This document shows, piece after piece, positions 1 to 9,614 of a stretch of 64,000 nt of DNA. The DNA lies in the NCBI RefSeq assembly GCF_001953975.1, contig NZ_MBEJ01000127.1, positions 62,001 through 126,000 on the forward strand, in the 5' to 3' direction. Origin of the DNA: Mycobacterium sp. NS-7484 (GTDB lineage Bacteria; Actinomycetota; Actinomycetes; Mycobacteriales; Mycobacteriaceae). Position 1 is the stretch's first letter. Each line of letters opens with the position of its first letter. The notes beneath the pieces are model-generated. The model was not told the origin of the DNA, searched no databases, and was given only the letters and a program-made list of their open reading frames with translations. The position numbers and the translations under genes are program-made.

Positions 1-24
1 TGACCGACGACCGCGGAGGAACCG

Positions 25-1374
25 ATGTCACTGACCAGTGGTTGGCTGCCGATCACGCTCCAGGTACTCGCGCTCGCGGCCTTGGTGTTCGCGATCGGGA
101 GACCCCCGCGGTCGTCGCTGCTGCGATGGGCGACCACCGCGCTGCTGGCGGGTGTGCTGTTCGCGGTGATCGTGCGGGCGGTGGTGAAATACCAGGGCTG
201 GTCGGAGCGAGCCGCCTCGGTGGGCACCGTGATCTGGGTGGTGATCATCGGATTCGCCACAGCCACGATGATTCTGGCCTGGCGGCAGAACGCGTGGAGA
301 CGGCGCATCGTCTCGGTGCTGGCCATCGCGCTCGCGGTGCTGTGCGCGTTCGCCCACCTGAACATCGCCACCGGGTATTTCCCCACCGTGCAGGCACTCT
401 GGCAGCGCGCGACGGGATCGGAACCGCCCCAATGGATCGACGAGGCCGAGTTGGCCGCGATGCGCCAGGGCGGCGAGCAGCCGACCCGCGGAACCATCAC
501 GTGGGTGGACATCCCTAGAGATGCCTCAGGTTTCGGCCACCGCCGCGAATTGGTATACCTGCCACCGGCCTGGTTCCGCTCCGATCCCCCACCGCAACTG
601 CCTGCCGTGATGGCGATCGGAGCGGAGTTCAGCCACCCCTCCGACTGGCCGGAGTCCGGCAGCGCCCTCAAAACCCTCGACCAGTTCGCCGCGTTCCACC
701 ACGGATACGCCCCGGTGGTGGTGTTCCCGGATGCCACCGGCGCCTTCAACAACGACACCGAATGCGTCAACGGACCGCGCGGCAACGCCGCCGATCACCT
801 CACCGAGGACGTTCGTCCGTACGTGATCTCCCACTTCGGTGTGAGTCCCGACCCGGCGCGCTGGGGCCTGACCGGCTGGTCGTCCGGCGGCACGTGCGCC
901 TTGATGCTGGCGGTCAAACACCCCGAGTTGTTCAGCGCGTTCGTCGCCCTCGACGGTCAACTCGGCCCCAACAGCGGGACGAAAGACCAGACGATCGCAC
1001 GGCTCTTCGGCGGCGATGCCGCGGCATGGGCGGCATTCGATCCCAGGACGATCATCGAAAAGCACGGACGCTACGACAACATGTCTGCCTGGCTGGGGGT
1101 TTCGGAGAAAACCCCGACGATCCACCGTGCCGCAGGTGAAACCCTGGATGATCCGGGCGCCATCGCCGACTGGGACCAGTACTCCGAGGACCACGCAGCC
1201 AACGCCAACAAGCTGTGTGTGCTGTTGAGCGCGCACCACGCGCAATGCTCGGTGGTCGGTTATCCGGGCTCGCACACGTTCGACGCGGCCGGTGTCGGGT
1301 TCGCCAACGCACTGCCCTGGCTGGCCGGGCAACTCGGCACCCCGAACGTCGAGAAAATCCCGCTGCCCGGCTAA
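25..1374 (+). CDS. Membrane-anchored alpha/beta-hydrolase, putative esterase
   Basis: This 449-residue protein has about four hydrophobic segments in its first 110 residues, followed by a hydrolase domain of the putative-esterase (antigen 85/esterase D-like) type. The nucleophile elbow GWSSGG lies at residues 284-289, with Ser286 the likely catalytic serine. A C-terminal GSHTFD motif near residue 423 probably supplies the histidine. The catalytic domain is therefore expected outside the membrane, acting on an ester or acyl-sugar. GGAGGA lies 4 bases before the ATG. Its stop overlaps the stop of the convergent membrane operon by three bases. The substrate cannot be told from sequence; a mycolyl or acyl transfer role is possible because antigen 85 proteins share the fold, but that is inference. 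Confidence 0.85.
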   Translation: MSLTSGWLPITLQVLALAALVFAIGRPPRSSLLRWATTALLAGVLFAVIVRAVVKYQGWSERAASVGTVIWVVIIGFATATMILAWRQNAWRRRIVSVLAIALAVLCAFAHLNIATGYFPTVQALWQRATGSEPPQWIDEAELAAMRQGGEQPTRGTITWVDIPRDASGFGHRRELVYLPPAWFRSDPPPQLPAVMAIGAEFSHPSDWPESGSALKTLDQFAAFHHGYAPVVVFPDATGAFNNDTECVNGPRGNAADHLTEDVRPYVISHFGVSPDPARWGLTGWSSGGTCALMLAVKHPELFSAFVALDGQLGPNSGTKDQTIARLFGGDAAAWAAFDPRTIIEKHGRYDNMSAWLGVSEKTPTIHRAAGETLDDPGAIADWDQYSEDHAANANKLCVLLSAHHAQCSVVGYPGSHTFDAAGVGFANALPWLAGQLGTPNVEKIPLPG

Positions 1375-3056
1375 CGCCGAACCGGCTCGTTCACCCGGTA
1401 CAACCGCCAATCCGGCTGGCCGTCACCATCGTTGGGAATCTCCAACTCCAGTGTGGCAACCTCGGCACCGGTGTCGTAGAGCGTCGGATACCGCACGTTG
1501 AGGGCGTCGGCCGTGCCGCGCCCGGTCGCCGGCACCGCCAGCAGATACTTGATGCCGTTGCCGGTCGGGTCATTCAGCAGCTCGGTGAAATCGGGATCCG
1601 AGGGGATCACGAAGACCCGGGGCCGGCTCGACGCGGCCAGCACCCCGAACCCGTAGACCGTGTCGGTGATCACCGAACTGTCCGGCAGGTCCAGGTTTTC
1701 CAGATAGGCCGCGATCTTTCGTTCGGTTCCGAACGTGCGGGCGATCTGGTGCTCGATCGCCTTACGGTCGGTGACGTTGTACGGGTCCGGTGTGAGCACC
1801 GCGCCGAGCCCGTATTCCTGTGGCGCGTAATCCGGTTGGGCCATACCGAACACCGTCACCGGGATACCGACCGCCACGGTCAGGGCCACCGCCACATACC
1901 GCGTCGCAGATCGTGGCGGCGACGGATCGGGAACCACGGCCGGTGCATATCTCCCGCGCCGGGTGGGCTTGGCGAGCACGCCGTCGGGTACCGCGAGCAT
2001 CGCCAGACAGGCGGTCATCGGGATCGCCGTGATGAAGAACCGCAGGAACGGGAACGTCGACCCCGAGGCGTAGCTGTATGCCTGGAATGCCAGCACGGCA
2101 CCGAACATGGTCAGCGGCACGACAAGTACCTGCCAATTCGGCCGGCCCCACCGCTGGATCGCCACCCACACTGCCAGCGGAACCAGCGTCGGCGCCAACA
2201 ACATGATGCAGATCAGGGAGAATTCCAGCCCGTGGGCGAAATTCGGCGCACTCTTGCCGGATTGCTCGATGATCGCGGTATTGCCGTACTGCGAAGTGAA
2301 TTGGGCGAATGCCTCGCCCGTGATCAACCAACCCGCTGCGGCCCAACCGAGGAAGGCCAGCACACCCGGCCCGCTCACGATCAGCATGTCCAAGATGGCA
2401 CGCCGCAACCGAGGTGGCGGTTTGGCGCGCAGATACGTCGTCACCCCGACCAGCAGCCCCGCGGAGCCGACCGAGGCCAGCGCGTCATAACGGGTCAGGT
2501 AGGCCAGACCCATCGCGATGCCGCCGGCCGCGACGAGGTGATGCACGTCGTCGTCGACCATCCACATGATGATCCGGCGCACCGCCCATGACATGAAGAA
2601 GATGAACGGTGCCTCGCTCATCCCGTTCGAGCCGTAGAACACGATCATCGGGTTCAGCGCGAACAGCAGCGTGATGGTCACCGAATAGCCGCGTGGCAGA
2701 CCACGATCGGTGCCCATGCTCAAGATCTGCACCACCGCACCCGCCATGAACGCCGACGACATGATGGTGCCGGCGAAGGCCCGGACCGCCATGTCGGGCC
2801 AGAGCGGGCTCAGCGCGACCGCCGGGATCTGCACCATCGCCGCCACCGGGGTGAAGATGAACCCCAAGGCCGCCAGATGCGGATCCCGGCTGAACAGCAC
2901 CGACTGGGTGGCGACCACGCGCGACAACGTGTCGCCCATGATGAAGCCGTTGCGAATCTGCAGCCAGTACCCGACGGCGAGGTAGAGCACCAGGGTGGCG
3001 AAGAAGATGGTGAGCTTCAGCCGTCGGTCCGAGCCGCCGAGGACGGTGTTCGTCAT
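1371..3056 (-). CDS. Multi-spanning GT-C-like glycosyltransferase
   Basis: This protein of 561 residues has roughly ten to twelve hydrophobic segments. An acidic motif after the first membrane span (IMGDTLSRV) and a GMSEAPF motif further on recall the GT-C fold of lipid-phosphosugar-dependent glycosyltransferases such as ArnT and mannosyltransferases. A soluble C-terminal portion of about 150 residues follows, as in many GT-C enzymes. Its ATG overlaps the stop of the family-2 glycosyltransferase by four bases, so it is the last gene of the five-gene operon. It may add a sugar to the product of that operon on the outer face of the membrane. The GT-C call rests on topology and motif resemblance, and the donor and acceptor are unknown. 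Confidence 0.75.
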   Translation of the reverse strand: MTNTVLGGSDRRLKLTIFFATLVLYLAVGYWLQIRNGFIMGDTLSRVVATQSVLFSRDPHLAALGFIFTPVAAMVQIPAVALSPLWPDMAVRAFAGTIMSSAFMAGAVVQILSMGTDRGLPRGYSVTITLLFALNPMIVFYGSNGMSEAPFIFFMSWAVRRIIMWMVDDDVHHLVAAGGIAMGLAYLTRYDALASVGSAGLLVGVTTYLRAKPPPRLRRAILDMLIVSGPGVLAFLGWAAAGWLITGEAFAQFTSQYGNTAIIEQSGKSAPNFAHGLEFSLICIMLLAPTLVPLAVWVAIQRWGRPNWQVLVVPLTMFGAVLAFQAYSYASGSTFPFLRFFITAIPMTACLAMLAVPDGVLAKPTRRGRYAPAVVPDPSPPRSATRYVAVALTVAVGIPVTVFGMAQPDYAPQEYGLGAVLTPDPYNVTDRKAIEHQIARTFGTERKIAAYLENLDLPDSSVITDTVYGFGVLAASSRPRVFVIPSDPDFTELLNDPTGNGIKYLLAVPATGRGTADALNVRYPTLYDTGAEVATLELEIPNDGDGQPDWRLYRVNEPVRR

Positions 3057-4537
3057 GCGGCGGCCGGTTCCCCCGAGGCGTCCTCAGGACGCGCGGCCAA
3101 TCCGTGAAATGTCTTCTCCCAGTACGACGGCTGCCGAATCATCTGGTAGACGCCCTTGGCCGCGGCGACACTCATCATCAGCCAGAACAACGGCACACTC
3201 AGAGCGGCCAACAGCAGATCGGACCGGTCGTCCTCCCGCAACGCCAGCATGTTCAGATACATGACGGTGACGTTGCCGATGATCATCGCGATCAAAGCCG
3301 GGAAGTAGATGAGTGCCGGGAACACCGAGGCCACCACCGCGGGCTGGCCGAGGAACCACAGCACGGTGATGAACCAGAACAGCAGATTGAGGACCGCGAT
3401 GACCGGGGTGCCCGCCAGCACCAGGGTGAAGCGGATGAAGCTTCGTAAACCCAACGTGCGGTACAACTTCAGTGGCTCACGAATGTGCACCAGCCAGGTC
3501 TGCAGGTAGCCCTTGTACCAGCGCGACCGCTGACGCACCCAGTTGATCGGATCGCTGTTGGCTTCTTCCAAGGTGTAGGAATCGATCACCGCGGTGCGAT
3601 ATCCGTTGGACGCGATCCGCAGACCGAGATCGGCGTCTTCGGTGACGTTGAACGGATCCCACGCCCCGATTCTGCGAAGAATGTCACGGCGGAGATGATT
3701 CGAGGTGCCGCCCAAGGGTATCGGCGACGAACTGACCATCATGCCCGGCAGCAGGTAGCCGAACCACAGGGCGTACTCGGCGGTGAACCAGGCGGTGAGC
3801 AGATTCTGGTGGCCGTTGTGGTACACCAATTTCGCCTGCACGCAGGCCACCTCGTCGGGCAGGTCGCGAAATGCCGCCACCACCCGCCGCAGCTGCAGCG
3901 GCTCGGGCAGATCCTCCGCATCGAAAATCGTCACGATCTCGCCGGTGGCGAAGTGCAGACCGTAGTTGCACGCCTTGGGTTTGGTCCGCGGATCGGCGGG
4001 CGGCACCAGCAGGATCGTGATGACGTCCGATTCGCCGCACTCTTTCGCGGCCTCGATGGTCACGTCGTCGTCCGCCTCGAGCAGCAGCAGCACCTGCAGT
4101 CGGTCCCGTGGATAGTCCAGGGCATCCATGGCCGAGATGAGGTCGGCCACCACTTCCGGCTCGTTATATGCCGGCACCAAGATGGTGTACGGCGGTAGTT
4201 CTTCGTCGGGGATGGCCCTGGCCACCTCGTCGGGGATGACGATGGGACGCGACGCCAACCCGCGCTTGAAGATCAACACCCGGTCGCCGAGGGTCAACAG
4301 ATAAGCCAGGGTGCACAACCCGATCAGCACGACTGTGGTGTCCAGCGGTCGCCAGATGCCCAGTGCCACGACGACGGCCAGCAGCCCCCACAGCACCGGC
4401 TTCTGCCAGCCCATCAACGGTTGGGATGCCGAATGCAGCGGCTCGTCCTCACGCAGACCGTTGATCGCACGGTCCAGGGCATACGCGCGCTGTTGCTCGG
4501 TCGCGGCTTCCGGATCGAAGGTCTGCTCGCCGGTCAT
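3053..4537 (-). CDS. Processive family-2 glycosyltransferase (BcsA/hyaluronan-synthase-like)
   Basis: This 494-residue membrane glycosyltransferase has two N-terminal spans (about residues 48-85), a cytoplasmic GT-A domain and several C-terminal spans. The marks of processive GT2 synthases are present: acidic residues at 156-158, DAED at 206-209, TED at 299-301 and QRSRW at 336-340. These are known to bind the nucleotide sugar and the growing chain in cellulose and hyaluronan synthases. No PilZ domain follows the membrane part, so direct cyclic-di-GMP control of the BcsA kind is not expected. It overlaps its neighbours by four bases on both sides and lies two genes after a BcsB-like gene. It is most likely the polymerase of an extracellular polysaccharide; the sugar is unknown. 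Confidence 0.9.
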   Translation of the reverse strand: MTGEQTFDPEAATEQQRAYALDRAINGLREDEPLHSASQPLMGWQKPVLWGLLAVVVALGIWRPLDTTVVLIGLCTLAYLLTLGDRVLIFKRGLASRPIVIPDEVARAIPDEELPPYTILVPAYNEPEVVADLISAMDALDYPRDRLQVLLLLEADDDVTIEAAKECGESDVITILLVPPADPRTKPKACNYGLHFATGEIVTIFDAEDLPEPLQLRRVVAAFRDLPDEVACVQAKLVYHNGHQNLLTAWFTAEYALWFGYLLPGMMVSSSPIPLGGTSNHLRRDILRRIGAWDPFNVTEDADLGLRIASNGYRTAVIDSYTLEEANSDPINWVRQRSRWYKGYLQTWLVHIREPLKLYRTLGLRSFIRFTLVLAGTPVIAVLNLLFWFITVLWFLGQPAVVASVFPALIYFPALIAMIIGNVTVMYLNMLALREDDRSDLLLAALSVPLFWLMMSVAAAKGVYQMIRQPSYWEKTFHGLAARPEDASGEPAAA

Positions 4538-6066
4538 CGTGCGGCTCCGGTGTTCTCGAACTGGGCGGTGACGAACGCCCGGCCGAATTCCAGCAGCAGC
4601 TCTTCGTCTTTGAACGACGGCCGGCTCTGGATGAGCACCGCGTTCCCGCGGAACAGCACGGTCAACAGATTGCGAAGGGTCGCGGCCAGGCCACGCTGCG
4701 GATCCGGGAAGGGCGCGTCGGGCCGATGGTTGTCCACCGCGAAGATGTCGATGATCTGTTCACGTTCTTTGTCGCCCCAGGCGAACCGCAGCAGATCCCA
4801 GGTGACCAACAATCGGTCGTCGACCGCCGATATCAGCTTCGCGGTCACCCCGTGGCCGAGGTCGACCAGGCGAGGGGCGCTGAGCCGGGCTGCGGTGGTG
4901 TCGTAGAGCACCTGGCCCGGATACGCATCGAAGGAGAACGGCAATTCACTGACGATGCTGTCCACCATGAGAGTGCGCGGTGCCGCGAGTTTGTCGAACC
5001 GCGGATCACCGATGTCAGCGGTCATCCGCTGACGCACGAGCCGCGCGTCGTCACCGTAGTAGCGGCTCACGCCGACCGCGGTGTGCTCGTCGGTGATGGA
5101 CCAACCCGGCGGCGCCACCAGCGCCCGCCCCGGCACCAGATCGAACGGTGCGGCGCGGCTGATCTTGGTGGTGGTGGTCAAGGCGGGCAGGGGCATCAGC
5201 GCCAGCGCGACACCGACCGCGATCACCAGCGGCACCGCCGCCCAGATCTGGCGGGCGGCAAGAGGTTCGACGAGCCGGGCGAACAATCCTTTCGTCTCAT
5301 GCCGGCGCCTGCTGTACCCGTACGCCGCCCCGAGGACCATGACGAGCGACAGCAGTGAGGGGATCATCTGATAGGCGAACACGGGCGCCTCGCGAGCCAC
5401 CACGGCCATGACGCCGACGATCACCAGGCCGAGCACGAAGGTGGCGCCTGCCCCGAATATCGCCCTCCTGCGCGGGCGGCCCATGGCGATCGCGGCCGCG
5501 GCCGCGGCGATCACCAGCGTCGCGGCGGCCGCGGCGAACCTGCCACCGCCCAACACGATCACCACCACCTGATACGGCAGCGCCGATGACAAGCCGAACA
5601 ACAGCCACACCCAACCGAACCGCGCCACCGGCCGTATCCCGAACAACACCAGGGCACTGCTGAGGATGAACACCCCCATCGCGAAGATGTCAAGGCGCAG
5701 CAGATAGAAGAAATCCGAGTATCTCTTGAGCAGCACTCCCTGGACCATGAGCGCCAGGCCGAGACCGATGATTCCGACGATCACATCGGTCTGCCGGTCG
5801 TGGATGGGCAATTCCGCCCGGCCGCGGTAGACAATTCCGAGAGCGGCCAGGGCGGCAGCAATCGGGACCGACCACATATAGCCGATCAGGCCGCCGGCCA
5901 ACGTGGTCTGCCACAGGTTGACCAGGCTGTCCCAGAACGCCACGGCGGTGAGCACGACGATCAGCGCCCAGCGGGCCCCGAGCCGGACCCCGTGGCTGAG
6001 CGAAAACCACCACTCGGCCAGCCGGGACCACTCGTCGCGGACGCCCTGCGCCGTGGTCGTCGTCAC
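4534..6066 (-). CDS. Multi-spanning membrane protein, paralogue of the first gene of the operon
   Basis: The protein of 510 residues starts at a GTG that overlaps the TGA of the BcsB-like gene (GTGA), which is why this start is chosen over an upstream one. It has about nine hydrophobic segments in the first 320 residues, then a soluble C-terminal domain of about 190. It is clearly paralogous to the protein encoded at 8064-9614: both share LPIHDRQTD followed by IVGIIGLG, and both end with YGD(D/N)A, VVDSIVS or VDSIVS and FKDEELL motifs. The membrane part recalls the exosortase/archaeosortase fold and the tail recalls the EpsI domain, but no CSG-type catalytic cysteine motif is visible. The function is unknown; it is probably a structural or export partner of the neighbouring synthase. 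Confidence 0.8.
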   Translation of the reverse strand: MTTTTAQGVRDEWSRLAEWWFSLSHGVRLGARWALIVVLTAVAFWDSLVNLWQTTLAGGLIGYMWSVPIAAALAALGIVYRGRAELPIHDRQTDVIVGIIGLGLALMVQGVLLKRYSDFFYLLRLDIFAMGVFILSSALVLFGIRPVARFGWVWLLFGLSSALPYQVVVIVLGGGRFAAAAATLVIAAAAAAIAMGRPRRRAIFGAGATFVLGLVIVGVMAVVAREAPVFAYQMIPSLLSLVMVLGAAYGYSRRRHETKGLFARLVEPLAARQIWAAVPLVIAVGVALALMPLPALTTTTKISRAAPFDLVPGRALVAPPGWSITDEHTAVGVSRYYGDDARLVRQRMTADIGDPRFDKLAAPRTLMVDSIVSELPFSFDAYPGQVLYDTTAARLSAPRLVDLGHGVTAKLISAVDDRLLVTWDLLRFAWGDKEREQIIDIFAVDNHRPDAPFPDPQRGLAATLRNLLTVLFRGNAVLIQSRPSFKDEELLLEFGRAFVTAQFENTGAAR

Positions 6067-7985
6067 GACTGGCCCCGGGACCGCCCACGCCACGCGACCA
6101 GTCCGGCACCGAGCGCCGCGAGCACCACCACTCCGGCACCGACCCACAGCCGAAGCGACTTCTGGTGTGGGGCTGACGTTTCCACCGGAGCTACCGCTGT
6201 GGACAGCGTGAAGGGGTCGCGTCCGGGCATCGCGATCGCGGCGTTGCCGGACAAGTCAGACCATCGCGCCGTGTCGGCGTCCAACCAGCCCAACAGCCGG
6301 TCCAGTTCTCCGGATGCACCGGTCGAGGTGGCGACCAGCACGGTCCGCCCTCCGGTGTACACCGTCTGCAGTGAGCCGAAGCCCACCGACGGATCGAGCG
6401 TCACAGTCGACGAATTGCCGGACCCGTCGACGTTTTCGACGGTGATCACACCGTCGGCGCTCATCGCGACCGGCAGGGTGATCCGATCGTCGTTCCAGCC
6501 GTCGGCGCTGATCAGCAGCGCGGGGTTGGGAGAGGCGACGGCCTCGGACACCGCACGCACCTCGGCGTCGAAGGGCCGCGAACTCAGGCGCTGCAGGCCG
6601 GTCAAGATCTGGATCGCGCGCCGCAGATTGACCAGGCCGGAATCGATCCCGACCTCGATCCGCGGCATCATCGCCTGGGGCAACGACTGGAAGCCTTGCG
6701 GAACAGGAGGTTTCGCCTCTTTGCTTTCCACCGGCGTCTCGCCGTCGATCGTCAGGGTGATCGGTTGGAACTCACCGCACCGGCCGGTGTTGCCGGCGGC
6801 TTCGATCGCGATGTCGACGTTGGTGTAACGCTGCAGGCGCGAATTCGGCACGTCAATCCACCGGTCGATCCGGCCACTGGCCTCGGCCGGCCAACGGTCG
6901 ATGGTCTGACCGGCGATGCTCACCACCACCTGGCCCGCGATACTGGCGGGCAGCGGGGTGTACGAGCCCTGCAGATGAACCCGCACATCGTGGACCGCTC
7001 TGCCCAGCCGCGTCTGGTCCAGCGGAACTGTCACCCTGGGATTGACCAAGGCGGTGGAGTTCACCCCGGGCTGACCCAGCTGACGGATCGTGGTGTGGTC
7101 ACCGGCAAGCGCGGGCGTGTTGGACAGCGGCCCCACCACGGCCTTTGACTCCACGGCAAGCTTCGAGATGTCGCTGGACAGCAGGCGCGCCTGGTTGGTC
7201 ACCTCTCCGGGCGGTCCGGAGATCAGCAGGGCCGGAACGGCATTGGGCCCCTGCAGACTCAACCCGGATTCCGACCCCTCCCGCACGATGACCTGGCGTT
7301 CCAGGGGCTGCGGCGGGGCGACCGGGCCGTCGCCGACGGCGACGACCTCGACGGCCGGATGCTGGAACCCATACCGCGCCACCACGGCCGTGGCCACCCG
7401 GATGGCCGCGTCGGATTCGGACTGCGACGGATCCGGCGGAACGAATACCGTGAGCTTGTCCAGGACGGGCGGCAGGAAATCCGCGATCGCCGTCGGCGGC
7501 ATCTCCACGCCGGTGAAGCGAACGCCACCGTTGATCAGCCGCAGCGGGTTGGTCGGGTCATACGTGCAGTAGCCGTCCGGCATCGTCAGGTAACTGGTCA
7601 ACTGCACGGTCACCGCGTTGTCGACCACTCTCGCCCCGGCCAGCGGTATGACGATCGGCGCCTGTTCGGCAGGCAACGGTGTACGTGACAGGACCCGCTG
7701 ATCCTGGGTCACCTCGAGAGTGCCGCCACGGGTGTTGACCGGAACCTGCACCGTGGCAGTCAACTCCGCCGGAGCCAGCCCCCGTGGCACCGGGATCGTC
7801 AGTGTTTGCGAACCCTGTATGCCGTAGAGCGCGATGTCGCCGTTGACGCCGAGCGTGCGCAAATCGAGAACAGGAGAACTGACCAGCGACGGTTGATCTT
7901 CTGGCGCGGCCACAGCAACACCGGGCAACGCGGTTCCAACGGCGACGATCGCGGCGGCGAACACCGGAAGTATTCGGGCGGTCAT
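6063..7985 (-). CDS. Exported BcsB-like subunit of a polysaccharide synthase
   Basis: The chosen ATG gives 640 residues beginning with a clear signal peptide (MTARILPVF, hydrophobic core, VAVAA). A single C-terminal membrane span lies at about residues 612-632, followed by an Arg-rich tail. Between them are about 580 extracytoplasmic residues rich in beta-strand-like sequence. This topology, and the stretch following the signal peptide (VPRGLAPAELTATVQV-like), matches the cellulose synthase subunit BcsB, which guides the polymer through the periplasm. An alternative in-frame ATG at 8057 would add 24 residues before the signal peptide and lies closer to the preceding stop. Placement directly in a GT2 operon supports the call, but cellulose itself is not implied. 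Confidence 0.8.
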   Translation of the reverse strand: MTARILPVFAAAIVAVGTALPGVAVAAPEDQPSLVSSPVLDLRTLGVNGDIALYGIQGSQTLTIPVPRGLAPAELTATVQVPVNTRGGTLEVTQDQRVLSRTPLPAEQAPIVIPLAGARVVDNAVTVQLTSYLTMPDGYCTYDPTNPLRLINGGVRFTGVEMPPTAIADFLPPVLDKLTVFVPPDPSQSESDAAIRVATAVVARYGFQHPAVEVVAVGDGPVAPPQPLERQVIVREGSESGLSLQGPNAVPALLISGPPGEVTNQARLLSSDISKLAVESKAVVGPLSNTPALAGDHTTIRQLGQPGVNSTALVNPRVTVPLDQTRLGRAVHDVRVHLQGSYTPLPASIAGQVVVSIAGQTIDRWPAEASGRIDRWIDVPNSRLQRYTNVDIAIEAAGNTGRCGEFQPITLTIDGETPVESKEAKPPVPQGFQSLPQAMMPRIEVGIDSGLVNLRRAIQILTGLQRLSSRPFDAEVRAVSEAVASPNPALLISADGWNDDRITLPVAMSADGVITVENVDGSGNSSTVTLDPSVGFGSLQTVYTGGRTVLVATSTGASGELDRLLGWLDADTARWSDLSGNAAIAMPGRDPFTLSTAVAPVETSAPHQKSLRLWVGAGVVVLAALGAGLVAWRGRSRGQS

Positions 7986-8063
7986 CTGTCGAAGACTAGG
8001 CCGCACCAGCGGCGGGCACCCGCCTTCGCCGAAAAATTCATGCGTATCGCCGGCCATAGACCT

Positions 8064-9614
8064 TCACTTTCTCGGTGACGATGGGGCGGACTCCCCCGTG
8101 GGTGAGTCCCCTGAGGGGAACTGGGCGGCGACGAGTCCGCGGCCGAATCTGGTCAGAAGCTCTTCGTCCTTGAACACCCCGGCACCGGCGTCGAGCACCG
8201 CGTTACCGCGGAACAGCAACGTGATCAACGTGCGAAGATTCGAGGCGATGCTGAGCGACGGACCCGGAAACGGTGCGTCGGCATCGTGGTTGTCCACGGC
8301 CAGGATCGTGACCCGCTGCGCCAATCGCGAATCGCCCCAGGCGAATTGCAGGGAATTCCAGGTGACCAGCAACTCGTCGTCGACCACGGACAGCAGCAGT
8401 CCGTCCACCCCGAAACCCAGGTCGACGTGACGCAACCTGCTCAACCGTACGCTGGTCAGACCGTAGAGCACGCGGGCCGGATACACCCCGAACGTGAACG
8501 GGCGCCCACTGACGATACTGTCCACCACCACCGTTCTGGGCCGGGACAGCTTGTCCCACCGCTGATTTCCGAAGTTGGCCCGCAGGTACTGACGAACCAG
8601 CACCGCGTTGTCACCGTAGAGACGATTGACGGGATAGTCCTCGCGGGCGGTCTCCGACCAGCCTCGCGGCGCGGTCAGCTCGGAGTCGAATGCCAGCGCG
8701 GTCGGGCTCGGCCGGCTGATGGGAGCGGTGGTGACCACAGTGGGCAACGGGCACAAGGACAAGGCCACCGCGGCCACCGTCACCAACGGCACACCGGCCC
8801 AGACCTGTTTTGCCGCAAGTGGTTCGAATTTGCGGTCGAGAAGGCGTTTCGGACTGCCCCGACGCGAGCGCAGATACATGGTGAGCCCCACCAGGCAGAT
8901 CGCCGACAGGGCAGGCACCTGCTGGAAAGCCAACAGCGGCAGGCCGGGCGCAAGCTGGCTCATCGCGATCAGCACGGCGAACCCCACCACCCAGGCCCCG
9001 AGCGAGCCGATCACTCCTCGTCGGAACGTCCGACCGACGGCGATGCCGGTGCCCACAGCCGCGATGAGCAGTGTCGCCGCGCCGGCTGCGAACTTCCCGC
9101 CGCCGAGCAGCACCACCGTCAGGTAGTAGGGCAGGGAGAAGACCATCGCCGAGAGCAGCCACACCCAGAAGAACCGCGTCACCGGACGGAGACCGAAAAG
9201 AACTATGCAACAGCACAAGACGAACAGCCAGGCGGCAACCAGATCCAGCCGCAGCAGGTGGAAGTACAAGGCGTACCGGTCGAGCAGCGCGGCCTGGACC
9301 ATCAGCGCAAAACCCAAACCGATGATGCCGACGATGATGTCGGTCTGCCGGTCATGAATCGGCAGCTCGGTCCGGTTGCGCCGGGCCACTCCCAACGCCA
9401 CCAGGGTGGCGGCGACCGGCACCGTCCAGACATATCCGCCGATGCCGCCTTCGACGGTCGTGATGACCAGGCTTTTGAAGCTGTTGTGAAATGCGAACGC
9501 CGTCAGACCGATGATCAGGGCCCATCGGATGACCAGCCGGAAAGTCGGATGGACGTCGTAGTACCAGGTGAGGAATGCGGTCAGCCCGGAAGGCGACGAC
9601 GACGTGGCAGTCAT
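8064..9614 (-). CDS. Multi-spanning membrane protein with exosortase-like architecture, first gene of the operon
   Basis: This is the 516-residue promoter-proximal member of the five-gene operon. It has about nine hydrophobic segments and a C-terminal soluble domain of about 200 residues. Motifs shared with the paralogue at 4534-6066 include LPIHDRQTD, LLRLD, LFG(L/I)RPV and FKDEELL. The block from LLRLD to SLP resembles the helix-and-proline signature seen in exosortase/archaeosortase proteins, and the tail could correspond to EpsI. The cysteine expected in a transpeptidase of that class is not seen at the right place, so an enzymatic role is doubtful. Two non-identical copies flanking a BcsB-like gene suggest a heterodimer or paired scaffold. 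The function is not known. Confidence 0.8.
   Translation of the reverse strand: MTATSSSPSGLTAFLTWYYDVHPTFRLVIRWALIIGLTAFAFHNSFKSLVITTVEGGIGGYVWTVPVAATLVALGVARRNRTELPIHDRQTDIIVGIIGLGFALMVQAALLDRYALYFHLLRLDLVAAWLFVLCCCIVLFGLRPVTRFFWVWLLSAMVFSLPYYLTVVLLGGGKFAAGAATLLIAAVGTGIAVGRTFRRGVIGSLGAWVVGFAVLIAMSQLAPGLPLLAFQQVPALSAICLVGLTMYLRSRRGSPKRLLDRKFEPLAAKQVWAGVPLVTVAAVALSLCPLPTVVTTAPISRPSPTALAFDSELTAPRGWSETAREDYPVNRLYGDNAVLVRQYLRANFGNQRWDKLSRPRTVVVDSIVSGRPFTFGVYPARVLYGLTSVRLSRLRHVDLGFGVDGLLLSVVDDELLVTWNSLQFAWGDSRLAQRVTILAVDNHDADAPFPGPSLSIASNLRTLITLLFRGNAVLDAGAGVFKDEELLTRFGRGLVAAQFPSGDSPTGESAPSSPRK

Noticed and set aside
1215..2591. A 458-codon plus-strand frame opposite the GT-C-like gene
   Set aside because: It is a His/Arg/Gln-rich antisense shadow with no family features, whereas the minus-strand frame has clear membrane spans.
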